A DNA stretch of 64,000 nt from Cokeromyces recurvatus (GCF_025118155.1 NW_026251412.1:248001-312000); one strand, 5' to 3'; shown: positions 49,540 through 63,889, numbered from the stretch's first letter. The notes: generated by a model from the sequence alone, not told the origin. A program made the numbers and translations.

Positions 49540-49867
49540 TTCCCTTTCACATGTTGTTGTTGTTGTAAAGACAATAGATAGTACATGTCATATCATAGAC
49601 TGCTTCACTTTTAGGACTATCTTAATTAACTTTGCTAACCGATATCTAGAATAGAAAATGCTCGATTTTTTTTTTATATAGTTAACAAAATTCATTTATA
49701 TAAATTAACCAAATCACATGTGTTTGTATAATTTGCATTTCTTTAAATAAAATATCTTCTCTTCTTTCTTATTTAAAACTGCTTCTTCCAAATATCTTTA
49801 TTTTAATAATATGCACAAAAAAAAGGAGAGGGGGGAGGGGGAAAGAGGGTGTCAAATGAACGATGAT
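49540..49867. other. Convergent 3' flanks
   Basis: AT-rich, with GTTGTTGTTGTTG after the small ORF and a G-rich run (GGAGAGGGGGGAGGGGG, near 49826-49842) close to the proteasome stop codon. No gene. Confidence 0.4.
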
Positions 49868-51922
<2,055 letters not shown>

Positions 51923-52668
51923 TCAATTTTTGTTCTTTTCATAAACAGTTTGACATCGATTCACAAATGCTTGAAGCATCATTTTTGAAACTTGATCAAA
52001 AAAGACAGTAGAGGCTTGTGCATGAAGAGGGGAAGCAAAATCAAATGTTATATCAAAATCAACCCAACAAGTTGGATGATCACTTGCAGAAGGAGAATTT
52101 AATTGTGATTTAGGCACATTGGGAGTAAATTTCCAAGTTGTAGTCATGTCATTGAATAGAGTAGCATCTGCTGCAACTGCCTATAAATATTAAAATACAT
52201 ACGTATATATATATATATATAAATACAGGTAAGAAAGATGGTAACAATACTATATTTATCTGTATATATATATTGCTCCTTCTTCCTTTTATTTTTATTT
52301 TTTTTTTTACCTTGACTAAAGTAGGTTTTTGGCAAGTTACTTTTGACATGTAAGTTTCTTTAAATAGCTTGAATCCAACGCCTAGTTCTGCTTTCATAAC
52401 ATGAATTCCATTCCCCATAGATGAATTTGTATAAACATGAGAATGTGTACAAAAAGGTACAAATAAATGATAGTCTTCTACATTTGAGACAACATCATAT
52501 AGCTGGTTTTGTGAAAAACTATTTATTATTATTATTATTATTATTTATATTCAAGTTTATGTTTACTTACTTTAATAATTTCCTTTCAGAATATTGTTTC
52601 CTTGAACTAAGAATTTTTGGTAAACTAAAGAAATATCGACGTTGTTGTGGGTTAAGAATGCTTGTCAT
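51923..52668 (-). CDS. COQ10: COQ10 ubiquinone-binding START-domain protein
   Basis: Mitochondrial polyketide-cyclase/START-like protein that binds coenzyme Q and supports its function in respiration. Exons 5' to 3': 52571-52668, 52311-52518, 51923-52180; 187 residues in phase. A short basic, R-containing leader (MTSILNPQQRRYFFSLPK) could be a mitochondrial presequence. The domain then shows YSERKLLNFSQNQLYDVVSN, VEDYHLFVPFC, LGVGFKLFKETYMSKV, WVDFDITFDFASPLH and FFDQVSKMMLQAF, the familiar Coq10 pattern including the (F/V)PFC start. An (AT)n stretch lies in the second intron. Divergent from the arrestin gene. Confidence 0.93.
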
Positions 52669-52764
52669 TATTTTTTTGAAAAAAAATAAAATAAAATAAT
52701 AAAAAAAAAAGTGAAGGCGGGGTAGTATGACAGGTGTTTATTTCATGTTTGTACATAGTTTATA

Positions 52765-52801
<37 letters not shown>

Positions 52802-53445
52802 AGTAACAAGTCACTTAACGACTTTATATATCTTCTTATAGAAAAAGGGCAGACTTATTAAAATCACCTTCCACTCACTCACTCACTCACTCACTCACTC
52901 ACTCGCTTCTTGTGATCATTCTTTACTATCATGAGCTGCTACTAAGCAGTGAATAGAGACTGATCAACTTTACCAGGAATTGTTGTTGTTCATTTAATAT
53001 ATTGATATCTATCTTGTTGGTGTAGAGGACTGTTATATGAATGATTGTACACGCATACAATCGTCATAGCCATGCTGATAAATTCAGTTACATAGAAACA
53101 AATAACCATAGCCTTGACCTTGTGAATCCCATTTACTTTAATAAACAAAAAAAGAAAAGACCTTTCTAAGATTTGATTTTGAAAGACTTAATCAAGAAAT
53201 AGATAAAAATAAATGTGTTGAACGGCCTTTTAAATAAAAAGAATAAAGATGTCAACTTGATATAATCTATTTCCGGCCCAAAATAAAAAAAACCCAGTCG
53301 TCAGTCTTTCCGGACAAACTGTAACTGCTACTTCTCCCTTACACACACATTTTTTTTTTTTTTTTTTTGAGAATAAATAAATTATATTAAATTTATCTTT
53401 TTTTTTTTTTTTCTCGCTATTCTGCTTAACGTACATTGAATAATT
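52669..53445. promoter_or_regulatory. Divergent region between COQ10 and the arrestin gene
   Basis: 777 bp with a 33-A tract (52766-52798), a pure ACTC tetranucleotide array of about eight units (52872-52903), and T tracts at 53350-53368 and 53396-53412, the second a pyrimidine tract about 30 bp upstream of the arrestin ATG. No gene is seen. Confidence 0.55.
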
Positions 53446-55220
53446 ATGACAGATTTATTTAAAGCTAAAGAAAATGAATTTTATATTGAACTTAAAGAAG
53501 AAAGATATTATTTCCCTGGAGAAAACATATTAGGTAATAAAAAGAAAAAAAAAAGGGGGGGAAGGGGAGGAGAAACAAATAAGGTAGGTAACCTTTTTGT
53601 TTATTATTATAATAGGCGATGTTATTCTCGACTTGAAAAAAGCAAGTAAAACATTAAATATTAAAGTAACATTGGAAGGAACAGTTGAAATTGGAGGAAG
53701 AAGTTTGATTTTATTTTCAAAGTCTGTGTTTATTGCCGAGTCACCAGATGGAGAAAAATCATATTATCTTGAACCACATACACATCGATTTCCTTTTAAA
53801 ATAACTATACCATCTTCTAAACAATACAAAGTACCAAGTACATTACAGGTATAATATACTTTTTTTTTGCTTAAATATGTATATACATATATATATATAT
53901 ATATATATCTGTGTGTATGTGTGTGTGTATATATATATAAGTTTAACTTTTTCTTTTTTTTTATTACTATTATTTTTAGATTGGTAATTTATTAAAAGTA
54001 AAATATAAACTCATTGCTATTTATAATAAACCTTTGTATGTCGAGAGACTTTGTCCTATAACCTCAGTTGATGTTAATATCTTGGAAGATATTAATGTTG
54101 AAAGCTCAAAATTGATGGGAGAACAAAAGATAAATAAGGAACTTGTATTAACTGGGGAAACTCGTACTGTAAAGGTTTCGACACTAGTTGGGAAACGTGC
54201 TGCTGTGAAAGGTATCTATCTATAAATAAATAAATTTATGCAATAGGAAATTTAAATTGAATGTCTTATTCTTAACTAGGCGATATTATTCCAATATCTA
54301 TAACTATTGAGCATATCGGTGTTTTTGTACGAGACAAAGCAATCTTGGTACAGTTATTAAGATCAGTTTATTATGGCAAAAATACGTAAAGATACTATTA
54401 GTATACTTTTATTTATTTATTTATTTATTTATTTACTTTTACTTTATTATCCATAGCAATGAATTGTTTGGTCCGAAATCTATAAAAGAAGTCACTTCAA
54501 ATATTGATATTTCAGGTCCAACAAGTTTCACAAAAACATTTAATATACAATTGCCGATTCCTTCTAATGTATGTCCAACTGTTGATAAATCAGGACACTC
54601 ATTTAAAATTGACTATACTATACGTATATCTGTAAATTTAAACGAACAAAATCCCCTTCAAGTTGAAACACAAAGTGATATAGTTATCTTTAATATACCA
54701 TTTACCATTGGTACATATCCTCGACTTGCTTTTAGTATCGATGATGATGATTATGACACTAGTTTGAATGATCAAAAAGAGGATGAAATAGCTGATTATG
54801 AACAAATAGCCGAGAAAATGAAGGAATTAGATTTAGAGGAATTAAGTAACTCTGCTCCTGAAATAATACAGCAAGATGAAGAATCTGCAAATACGAAAAC
54901 TAGCATAAACCCACATTTGCATCATAAAAGTACAATTACTCGAATTGATCCTACTTTATCCTCTCCTACCAAGGCCTCAGAAGAAGTAGAGTCGATAAAT
55001 TCATCCACGAGTAGTACATACAAACCAAATCAATCTCTTTCTTCAACATCAGCTACAAATCCCTCATATAATATAGAAATTATTTCACCACCCACAGATA
55101 AACTTTATAATATACCTCAGTTAGCAGAAACTAATCCACAACAAACCGAAAAGGAGAGTAAGAATGATACAGCTTCTCCAGTTATAAATAATCAAACTTC
55201 ACCAATGACAAACTTACCAG

Positions 55221-55251
<31 letters not shown>

Positions 55252-55873
55252 TATATCCTCTGAACAATCATCAAATTATTATAATTCAAATTTAAAATTA
55301 AGTCCATCTGAAATTTATAACGATTATCAGCCTATCGTATCACCTACAGCACCCACACATGCGGATTTACAAAGAAACGAGAGTCTTCATCGTACTGCTA
55401 GTTCTTATCATGGTCAACAATTAGGTAGACGTGAATCCGTTCGATGGATAGTAAGGAATCAAGATGTACCTACACCAGCTGCTGTTTCTTCCCCTATCAT
55501 CATTCCTTCAAGCTTTCCTACTACTTGTCCTGTTATGAATAATGGGGTATCAATGCCTAATGTAATTAATCAAGCTACCACGAATATACCTATGCCACAA
55601 CCTTCTTATCCTTTACCATTCTATAATAATAGTCCCATGCTGCCTATTCCACAACAACAGTCATTTTCACCTTATACATATACTAATCATTATCCTCAAC
55701 AGACACCATTATTTCCTGATAATAACACTATGATGGAATTCCCTTGTCCACAACCCCATTTTGCAGGAGGTTTTATGCCTCCACCACCACCACCTTCAAA
55801 TCAACTATCTTCTTCTCCTCCTCCTCCTCCTCCACTACCATCTCCATATCCAATCTATTATTATCCTAATTAG
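53446..55873 (+). CDS. Alpha-arrestin (arrestin-related trafficking adaptor)
   Basis: Exons 53446-53533, 53616-53848, 53980-54211, 54280-54385 and 54457-55873 give 691 residues. Residues 1-about 330 form arrestin N and C domains (ERYYFPGENILGDVILDL, HRFPFKITIP, LKVKYKLIAIYNKP, GDIIPISITIEHIG, PIPSNVCPTVDKS, IDYTIRISVNL). A long disordered tail rich in S/T/P/N, with poly-T and poly-P runs, ends in IYYYPN. Such proteins recruit Rsp5/Nedd4 ubiquitin ligases to plasma membrane transporters. I see no canonical PPxY in the tail, so ligase docking, if it occurs, would use a variant motif or a partner adaptor. Confidence 0.87.
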
Positions 55874-56435
55874 ACTCCTCACCTTCTTTTTTTTTAAAAG
55901 AAAAAAAAAATACCATACTCACATTTATAATTATTACGAATCAAGTAATTAAAATTTTTGATAGAAAAGTTCATATTTGCTTATAATTTACTTGAATGTA
56001 TAATAAGATATGATTATATATACACATATATCTTTATATATATATATATATATATATGTATATAGCTTGGTTGATTATATTCTTTCTCTTTCAATGTACA
56101 TATAATCTTTAAATGATACAAAGCAAACTTATTTTCAATATACGTTAATAAATTTTTTCTTCCTCAAAAAAGTAATATGAATCAGTCATTTCCATAAAAA
56201 AAAAATACATATTTAAATTTTAGAGAAGAAAAAAAAAAATACTACTGTCCCGGTTAAAAAAAAAAAAAAAATGACACGATTTCTCCGTAGTATTCATATA
56301 TTTAAGGTTCCGCAACACACAATAGGGGATCCTCTTTCCATTCTGTTTTATTTATTTTCTTTTATAAATAAATATCTATATTTTTTTTTTTTAAAAAAAA
56401 AAAAGAAAGAAAGAAATAAATACTCTATTAGAAAG
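55874..56435. other. Spacer between the arrestin gene and the Rcf2-N-like gene
   Basis: AT-rich 3' flank with a TA repeat (56034-56058), several A tracts and an A/T hairpin-like block at 56381-56404. The in-frame extension upstream of 56436 (from 56271) is F/Y/K-rich and runs through homopolymers, so I do not include it in the gene. Confidence 0.4.
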
Positions 56436-56890
56436 ATGAGACTTGTTACTAATACTGAACAAGAAAATGCTTCTCGTTATGCCATGAAAGGCTTTGCTAT
56501 TGGGGCAGCACAATGGGCAGGTGTTGGTCTCTTTGCATCTGGTTTACTTTATGCTTTTATGCCTTGGTATCGTAAAACTCAAACTGTCAATAAGGTAATA
56601 TTTTTAGCTAAAAAGAAAGGAAGAAAAGAAAAAAAACTTTTTATTTACAAGTTATGTACATTGTATACATGTATATACATATATATATGTGTGTGTGGGG
56701 TCATACCTTTTTTTTGTTTATTTAGTTTTACATTGTTATGTGTTTTGGATTAGGTGGAGGTGCATATAAATCAGATAGATATATGGTAAATTACGAACGT
56801 AGAGGTAGAGCACAACAATTAGATGAAGAAACAAAAAAGAGATATGAATTATTATATGGAGATACTTTTGAGGACAAGAAAACTGAATAA
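56436..56890 (+). CDS. Small two-span membrane protein, Rcf2 N-domain-like
   Basis: Exons 56436-56594 and 56726-56890 give 107 residues. The start MRLVTNTEQENASRYAMKGF, then two hydrophobic stretches (IGAAQWAGVGLFASGLLYAF and FYIVMCFGLGGGAY), then DRYMVNYERR and a charged tail, recall the N-terminal region of respiratory supercomplex factor Rcf2 (MK-LT-DE-, KGGIEG pattern). The resemblance is weak. If correct it would be an inner mitochondrial membrane protein near cytochrome c oxidase. I chose the ATG at 56436 because upstream sequence is homopolymeric. Otherwise a hypothetical membrane protein. Confidence 0.5.
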
Positions 56891-57784
56891 AGTGGAAAGA
56901 AATCGAAACGAAAATACTACATCTTCAAGTATTTTACTTGATTTTGTAGTGTGGTTTTTTGTTCTAGTATAAGAGGAAGCATTTACACATACAAAAGAAA
57001 TAAAATGTTTGTATCATTTATTTACGAGGGTTTTTATTTATTTTATGATTATTATTTTATTTTATTTTATTTTATTTTTATTTTTTTTTTTTTAGATAAA
57101 TTTACCTTTTTCTCTTTTAAAAATAGTTTAAGATTAATTATGAGACGATTTATTTAATAAGTTTGAGACATAAAAAGCTTGGTATGACTATGTCAAATAT
57201 CATTTTTATAGAGGTAAGAAGTAATCATAACTATAGAATTTTCAAGTCCGAAATAGGCTGTATCGTTTTTTTTTTATCATAATTGTTTCCTACTTTACAT
57301 GTCATTCTCTTAGGAAGATACTGGGGGTTTTTTTTTCCATATCTTTAGTGTTCTTTGAGATTTAATTAGTATTCTTTGACCTTACAATTAACAGCTGTTG
57401 ACTTGCAACTCACACAGTTAGACAAGTGTTTTTTTTTTGTTTTTGTTTAAAAAAAAGTGTAGTTTTGCCATTACAAAGGCACTTAGTAAAAAGTCCCCCA
57501 TGTAGTTGGCTTCCTCATTTAATTCCTGTACAAGAAATCTGCATAAGCATACCTCAGCTACATTTATTAACTTGTACGAAAGGATAAATTTGCTTTATAT
57601 AGAAGAATTCGAACAACAGCATACATAATTTATTAAAAAAAAAAAAAAAAGAAGAGGCATAATAAATTGAGTGTTAAAAAGTATAGGTATAAGTATGAAC
57701 TGAAGAAAACATATCTGTATCCATTATCATAGTATTGAGAAACTGCAGATGATGGGAGGTACGAGCCCCCATTCGTTTCCGCTT
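56891..57784. other. Intergenic, no gene seen
   Basis: AT-rich DNA with TTTTA repeats near 57055-57080 and scattered T/A tracts; no supported frame. Immediately left of 57785 the minus-strand frame would continue with R/K-rich codons after a stop, hinting that the remnant described next once extended further. Confidence 0.4.
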
Positions 57785-58165
57785 TTATGTTCCAGGTGAG
57801 CATTCTTTTCTTTTTCTTTTGTTTGCTTGTTGAAGAGTGGTATTAGCAGCAAAGTTCCCATCGACCGGGACATTATGTAAAAAAAGACCATTCATTTTGT
57901 GTCTCAGTATACTTTTAATTTTAAAGAGCTTGGCACCGTACAGACTGTTCTGAACCAGTGTCTTGCTTAATATCGTCTTTGATTCGTCAACTGCCCTAGC
58001 TGCAGGCTCGTGATTCTCCAAAATAAGCAGAATAAAAGTACTCCTAGTATCAGAATTACCTGACAAATCCATCGTAGCACGCGTATAAAGTATATTATCA
58101 ATTAACGGCCTTCTTCATCAAAATTAAAAGACTCAAACTCCATTGGAGTGCAATGCTTATCCATA
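57785..58165 (-). pseudogene. Remnant of an unknown protein-coding gene
   Basis: The minus frame 57785-58072 encodes 95 well-balanced residues (MDLSGNSDTRSTFILLILEN, HEPAARAVDESKTILSKTLV, SLYGAKLFKIKSIL, ending KRKRKECSPGT). Just upstream at 58112-58190 a second minus frame reads QFVMDKHCTPMEFESFNFDEEGR, then stops. The two look like consecutive exons of one protein, but I can find no splice pair joining them and no further exons. It may be a decayed copy of a repeated Mucorales gene. Family unknown. Confidence 0.4.
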
Positions 58166-58190
58166 ACAAATTGGTAATTGATTGCGTTGT

Positions 58191-59370
58191 TATTATTGTG
58201 TCATTTTCATAAGATATACGTGTTTTAGTAAGCATTGTAGTTTAATGGGATGCCCTAACAAAAAAAAAAAGGGAGAAATTTTTTGTATTTATAAGCCATA
58301 TTGCTGTTACTCATGCAAAGGCGGCTTCAAGATTTTGTCTACTTAAAGAATTAAACCGTCGTACTGTCATGTAAGCCGGTAAATGTGTTCAAGCACCTTC
58401 TCCAGGTTTGCGCAACGTTTTGAGATCTATGGAATTTGGGATATTTTTTTTTATTGAAAGCTAATTCTTTTCCCTTTATTATTATTATTCATAATAATCA
58501 ATAGTATTTTCTCTCCTATTCTAAATCAAACCATTGCATTGTCTGAATTAATTCTATGATTTTATGTTAAATTATCTAGATACTATTTCTACTACTTTGT
58601 CATAAAAAAAAAACTTTATTTAGCTGCTATTTTATACAGTAGAGTAAATTCTTGGTGGTCTATCATTTATCCATCACACAAAATTCTATTCTCTAGTTAC
58701 TCGTATTCCACTTTAATCGTAGTCAGTATCTTGACTGTTTACCTCATGGTAAGCATAGTTTTATGTCCTTTACATTTCTAATATTGAAGATTTACATTCA
58801 CATTGCTATCTATTGAACAGTGAAGATAATACTTTAACTATAAAAGAAGCCTAAGGCCACTCAGATCACTTCTCTCTGATCTATTAAGAGAGTTTATTAT
58901 GTACGTACTTTTCAATGAAATAAAATATTCATTCTGTTTGTATGGTTCCTCATTCCCCCCCCCACTTTCCCTCCACTCCATTTGGATATTTGCTTGTATG
59001 TTCAGTATTAGTATTTTAATATGTTACTTTTGACTTGTTTGATTTTTTTTTTCATACCTATTACCACTTATAAAGACATGAAGGGATTTTTTCTTAGATT
59101 CTTTTCTTTTTTTTTAGGATTGGCTGGGACAATATGACATATATTTAAGAGGTAATGCACTCATCGTTTAATTTTTTTAAAAGTTTTGTTTCATCATAGT
59201 AAAGTAACATTTTTTTTTTTTTATTATAAAGTTATAATAAAAATTTCAGCTTCCGAAAAGAAAATTAAAGCCTTTTTCTTCTTTTTCTTTTCTTTTTTTT
59301 TTTTTTTTTCCTTTTAATAACCTTTTACATACATAAACGTACATAATATATAGATATACATAGTGTCAAG
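58191..59370. other. Intergenic region upstream of the EEP gene
   Basis: About 1.2 kb, no gene supported. Around 58305-58380 the + strand reads KAASRFCLLKELNRRTVM before a stop, which recalls the helix-turn-helix start of some transposases but is too short to call. A C run (58956-58963) and a 35-nt CTTTT/T tract (59277-59309) precede the EEP start codon. Confidence 0.4.
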
Positions 59371-59793
59371 ATGGTAGGAGCATTAAAATTCATGACATTT
59401 AATATTCGTCATGACCATCATATAAACTCACCAACAACTCCTTTTGCTGCCCCGCCTATTAAAGAGAATGCTTTTGACGTTAGTCAATTTGCAGAAGAAC
59501 AGCCTTGGACTATTAGAAAATGGAAAATAGCAGATACGATACTTTTATATTCACCTGATATAGTAGCATTACAGGTATATATATATACATAAATTATAAT
59601 GGCTTGTATGTGTGTTTTGATAAAGAGAGAATATATGAAATAACTTTTAAACTTTATGAAAGGAACCTGTACATCATCAATTATTAGATCTCGAAACACT
59701 TTTAAATAATGAGTATAGTTGGATAGGTGTAGGCCGAAATGATGGTGATAAAGTAGGTGAATTCTCGGCTATATTTTATAAAAAGTACACTAC

Positions 59794-59824
<31 letters not shown>

Positions 59825-59838
59825 ATCATGTATTAAAG

Positions 59839-59880
<42 letters not shown>

Positions 59881-60858
59881 ACATTTTGACAGTCGAGAAA
59901 TGGAAAACAATTTGGTTATCTGAGGTATATCGTGGGATATTTTTTATTTATTTATTTATTTTATGAATGAATGCATATTTATTATATTGTTACACTACTA
60001 TTTAGGAGCCTGAAATAGCAGGAAGTAAAGGCTGGGACGCTACACATCCTCGTATTGCAACTCAAGCAATGTAAGTAAGATAATAACTTTATGCAAAATA
60101 ATAATAATAATCTATGCATTATCTTGTTATTCTTCGTATGTGTGTGTGTGTGTGTATGAGATTATAGGTTTTTAAAGAAGGATGAACAAGTAAAGTTTAC
60201 TGTTTTCAATGTCCATTTAGATCATAAAGGTGATATATCGAGAGAGGAGTCATCCAAGCTGTTATTAGAAAGAGCACGAGAAGCAAATGAATTTGGTGCT
60301 GTCATTTTATTGGGCGATTTAAATTCAACAGAGACAGATCCAGCCTATCGTATCTTGACCGGTAATATGTATAAAGATGCAGAACGTAAGAATGACACTC
60401 TCGCCAACCTTCAAGAATTAAATCAGCATTGTGCATCTGTTTATTCTTCAATGACAGGTGAACCTGTTCATACTGCTCAAAATCATATTACTCTGCCTAC
60501 ACATCGTGTCATCCGACCGGGCCAAATTCTTGCCAATTTTAGAAAACAACAACAGCAGCAGCAGCAGATAGAAAAAGAATATTTTCAGGATACATATTAT
60601 GAATTAATCACGCGATTAAAATCAGAGAGGGGGACATCAGATGCTTTAAGTGGGCCCTATGGATTTAGAAACACTTTTACTAGTTTTGGTGTGGGAGAAG
60701 AGTTTAAGAGGGCACCGATTCGTATTGATTTCATTATGACTCTTCAAAATAATTCTCTGAAATTTATTGTGCATCAAGTGGCTATTTTATCCAATCAATT
60801 TGATGATGGCTTAATTATTAGTGACCATCGTCCAGTTCTTGCAAAACTATCTTGGTAG
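59371..60858 (+). CDS. Endonuclease/exonuclease/phosphatase family protein
   Basis: Predicted metal-dependent phosphodiesterase; nucleic acid or phosphoester substrate unknown. Exons 59371-59574, 59663-59784, 59879-59924, 60006-60070 and 60168-60858 give 375 residues in phase. EEP marks: MTFNIRHDH (start of the fold), IVALQEP (catalytic Glu), SAIFYKKN, FNVHLDH, ILLGDLNSTE (Asp/Asn) and ISDHRPVLAKL (Asp-His). The internal stretch at about residues 250-300, with a poly-Q run, is an insertion relative to compact family members. No signal peptide, so likely intracellular. Intron 2 is unusual (see findings). Confidence 0.9.
59785..59878 (+). other. Intron made of an A29 and a T35 tract (predicted hairpin)
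   Basis: Between donor GTACACTAC and acceptor TTTTTTAG lie 29 consecutive A (59794-59822), a 19-nt spacer (59823-59841) and 35 consecutive T (59842-59876). In RNA the two tracts can pair along their full length, leaving only the spacer as loop. Confidence 0.9.
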
Positions 60859-61092
60859 AGAAGAAAAGAAACTGTTTTTATTGTATTTTTTTTTTTTTTT
60901 TTTTTTGTATGTCTATGATGTATTCCGGGCTTTTTTATTCGTTATCAATAGATACATATATATTTTACTTTTATATGTAGAATACTCATCTAATAAATAG
61001 TAATTTTTGTTTCAAAAATTTTTATTATTATTATTATTGTTTACGTATCTATATGTCGCTATGTAAAAGGGAGACAGAAAAAAAAGAAAAAA

Positions 61093-61123
<31 letters not shown>

Positions 61124-61159
61124 TAAATAAATAAAAAAAAAAAAGAAAAAAAGAAAAGA
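60859..61159. other. Convergent 3' flanks
   Basis: T-rich and A-rich low-complexity sequence (T21 at 60885-60906; A/G-rich 61072-61158) between the EEP and Prm10-like stop codons. No gene is seen. Confidence 0.5.
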
Positions 61160-62148
61160 CTATAAATTCATTAGGGGTGTATGTTGAGTTCCTTTAGGGT
61201 ATATAATCAATGTGGCAAGGAATAAACCAAGTGTAATACCTAATGTTGATTGCATATTTTAGTGAGTTAAAAGAGAAAGAAAGAAAGAAAAAAAAGGATA
61301 TTGTAATATTGGTTTATAAACTTACCAATAGCAGATTCAATCATAGCTAAGGCTAAACCTGCGCCTTGAGTCCCTGTATCATCGGAACGACTAAATAAAC
61401 CATAAGCAGCTTTGATACCCAAACTACTAGGCACCAGATAGAATACACTCAGTAGAACTGCATCAAAGGACATTTTACCAGTAAACTTTGTCAAACAATT
61501 ACCAATTAAGCCTAAACCAAAAGCAGGGACTACTTGAAGGATTTGGGATGGAGCATGAGCCCAACAGGCTAAAGCATAATTAATAACATAGCCACAGGAA
61601 GCTACAATCACCATAGTAGGCCAACGAGGGGGACGTGCCTTGAGGTAAACACAATAGGCAAAGGCAAACATGGGCACCAGCATAAAGTTAAACCATTGAG
61701 ATTCACTGGAAATACATGTGGTTGCATTTGAAGCTAATTTACATACATCAGTTTGAACGTTATCACTACTTTTATCAATCGTAAGATACAATTCAGACCC
61801 CATTGTAACGCCATAACCTAGTAAGAATGAATAAATGATGGCATACACCATCCTAACCACACCACTCACAAGTTGTCGAGAGACAAGCTCAATAATAGCT
61901 ACCGTCATAGGATATCCAGGTAGTACAATAATAAAAGATGAAAATGCAATAGGTGTAAAACAGAAATCATATTTCTGTATACCTTGAGCTACAAACCCAA
62001 TTAATATACACACTGTAATTTCCCAAATAGGTTGAAAACTCGAAATAAAAGTAGAGAAAATTTCATTAGAAGCGAAAATCACTATGTGTGTTTAAAAGAA
62101 AAAAAATAGGTTCATTAATACATACATATATTGCATATACAATCGTCA

Positions 62149-62187
<39 letters not shown>

Positions 62188-63889
62188 ATATTATTAATTT
62201 ACTTACTCCCAAGAGCAGCTGCAATGCCAGCTTCTCTCCATCGACCACCATAAAATAGAACACAACCAGAAAAGGCAGCGAGTGCATAAACAAAAGGATG
62301 TAACCAAATAGGATAAATGGGAGGCTGATCATACACTTTATCAATAAACTCTAACGCTTCATCTACAGTCACTTCACCATGAGAAATTAACTTTTCCAAA
62401 CGATAGATATCCGATAAACGATGCATTTCAAAAGTTTGAGCCTGACGAATAAAATGAGTTTCAGTTGTATGAGTAGTAGAGTCGATAAAGGTGACTAACA
62501 TGACGTTGGGTATATAAATATATTCAGCATCCACACCTAAAGTTCGAGAGACTTCGCGCATGACATATTCTAGACGATGAGCAGGACAGCCATATAACAT
62601 TAAAGATTTACATAACTTTCGTAGAAACTCTTGCTTCTGTAAGATATTTGCAATTTCAAAGGTGATACGAATACGGTCTTCAAGAGTGATAGGCTCAAAT
62701 TGAGAAGCAGTAGTGAACATACTATCATTTGAAGATCTTCGAGAAAATGAAGGAGTAACTGCTTTCTTTCTCTTCTCTAAACTGGGTACTACATATTTAC
62801 TAGAAGCAACTTCAGATAACCAACTTGTAGGTCGATTGACTAAAAGAGGTCTTCGAGGACGAGGTGTAGTGAGCGTATTTTCTACATGTTCAGGAAGTGG
62901 ATCCGTATTTGAATGCATAGGATAATTAATTAAGGAAGCGGATTTATGTTTCTTCTTGTTGGAAGATTTGATATGTAAATTTTTTCGTTCCTAAATCAAA
63001 ATTAAGATTAATATATAATGAAATAGAATATATATATATATGTATGTATATATACTTTTGTATGTTTCTTTTTCTTTTTTCTTGGTACATCTACATGACT
63101 TTGTGCTTCTAATTTCATCAAACTAGCCAGAACACTTCCCCCACCTACAACAGCTTGAGGAGATTGTAATTCAACTGCTTCTTCATCAAGTTTACGTCGG
63201 TTATGTCTTGCTGCCATCATTGTTCCAATAGGATCTTCGATACGATGATGTTGACCCATTCTGACACTTAACATACGTTGAACTAAAGCAGCAGATTCGA
63301 CGACATGATCCTGAAAAGTCACGTGACGATCTTTTGCCTCTTCCTTATCTAAAGCAGCTTCTGCTAATGTATTTACTGCTGAATCATTTAACATATAATC
63401 CGTTTTATGATGATCATTAGTAAGGGAGCCCAATTTGCTTAGAGAGCCTACTGAAGATACATCATCAAAGGGGGTCTCTTGATGATTCAAGTCCGTATCA
63501 GTGCCCGTATCAGAATCGGAACTAATATTACTATAAATTGATTGTCTTTTATCGTGATCTATTTTTACGTCAAGTAAATTTGACTGAGTATTATTGAGCA
63601 TCACTTTGTGTGATGAAGAAGAGGAGAGGGTAGGTGATTGTGGAATTTCCACAGGTTTAAAGTCATGAGAATTTGTACTTGAAGTTAAAGCTAATTCTGG
63701 TAATTTTGGCCAAGTTGAAGAAGTATGTAAGTTGCTATGAAAACTAGATTTGCTAGTAGGAGAAGCGGGTGTCATAGTAAACTCTATTTCCTCATTAATC
63801 CCACTACTGCTTCTACTACTCGTTTCATCTTTATCATAGTGTTGATTTTTATTCTTTTTTCCAGTATTCTTTCTAAAAAGCTTATCCAT
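61160..63889 (-). CDS. Prm10/ThrE-type membrane protein
   Basis: Member of the fungal pheromone-regulated membrane protein 10 family with a ThrE (threonine/serine exporter-like) domain. Exons 5' to 3': 63056-63889, 62207-62990, 61326-62081, 61160-61239; 817 residues in phase. The first about 390 residues are a hydrophilic, S/T-rich cytosolic region. A conserved ThrE_1 block follows (FEIANILQKQEFLRKLCKSL, LYGCPAHRLEYVMREVS, YIYIPNVMLVTFID). After it come about ten membrane spans across the ThrE_1/ThrE_2 halves (WLHPFVYALAAFSGCVLFYG, PIWEITVCILIGFVAQG, SFIIVLPGYPMTVAIIE, MVYAIIYSFLLGYG). It may export amino acids across the vacuolar or plasma membrane; the substrate is not shown. A 6-bp-arm stem-loop sits directly before the ATG (63891-63905). 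Confidence 0.9.

Noticed and set aside
52872..52903. Possible CRISPR-like array (ACTC repeats)
   Set aside because: A simple tetranucleotide microsatellite with no spacers; a eukaryotic genome context also argues against CRISPR.
58305..58380. Possible transposase helix-turn-helix (KAASRFCLLKELNRRTVM)
   Set aside because: Too short and followed by a stop; similarity could be accidental.
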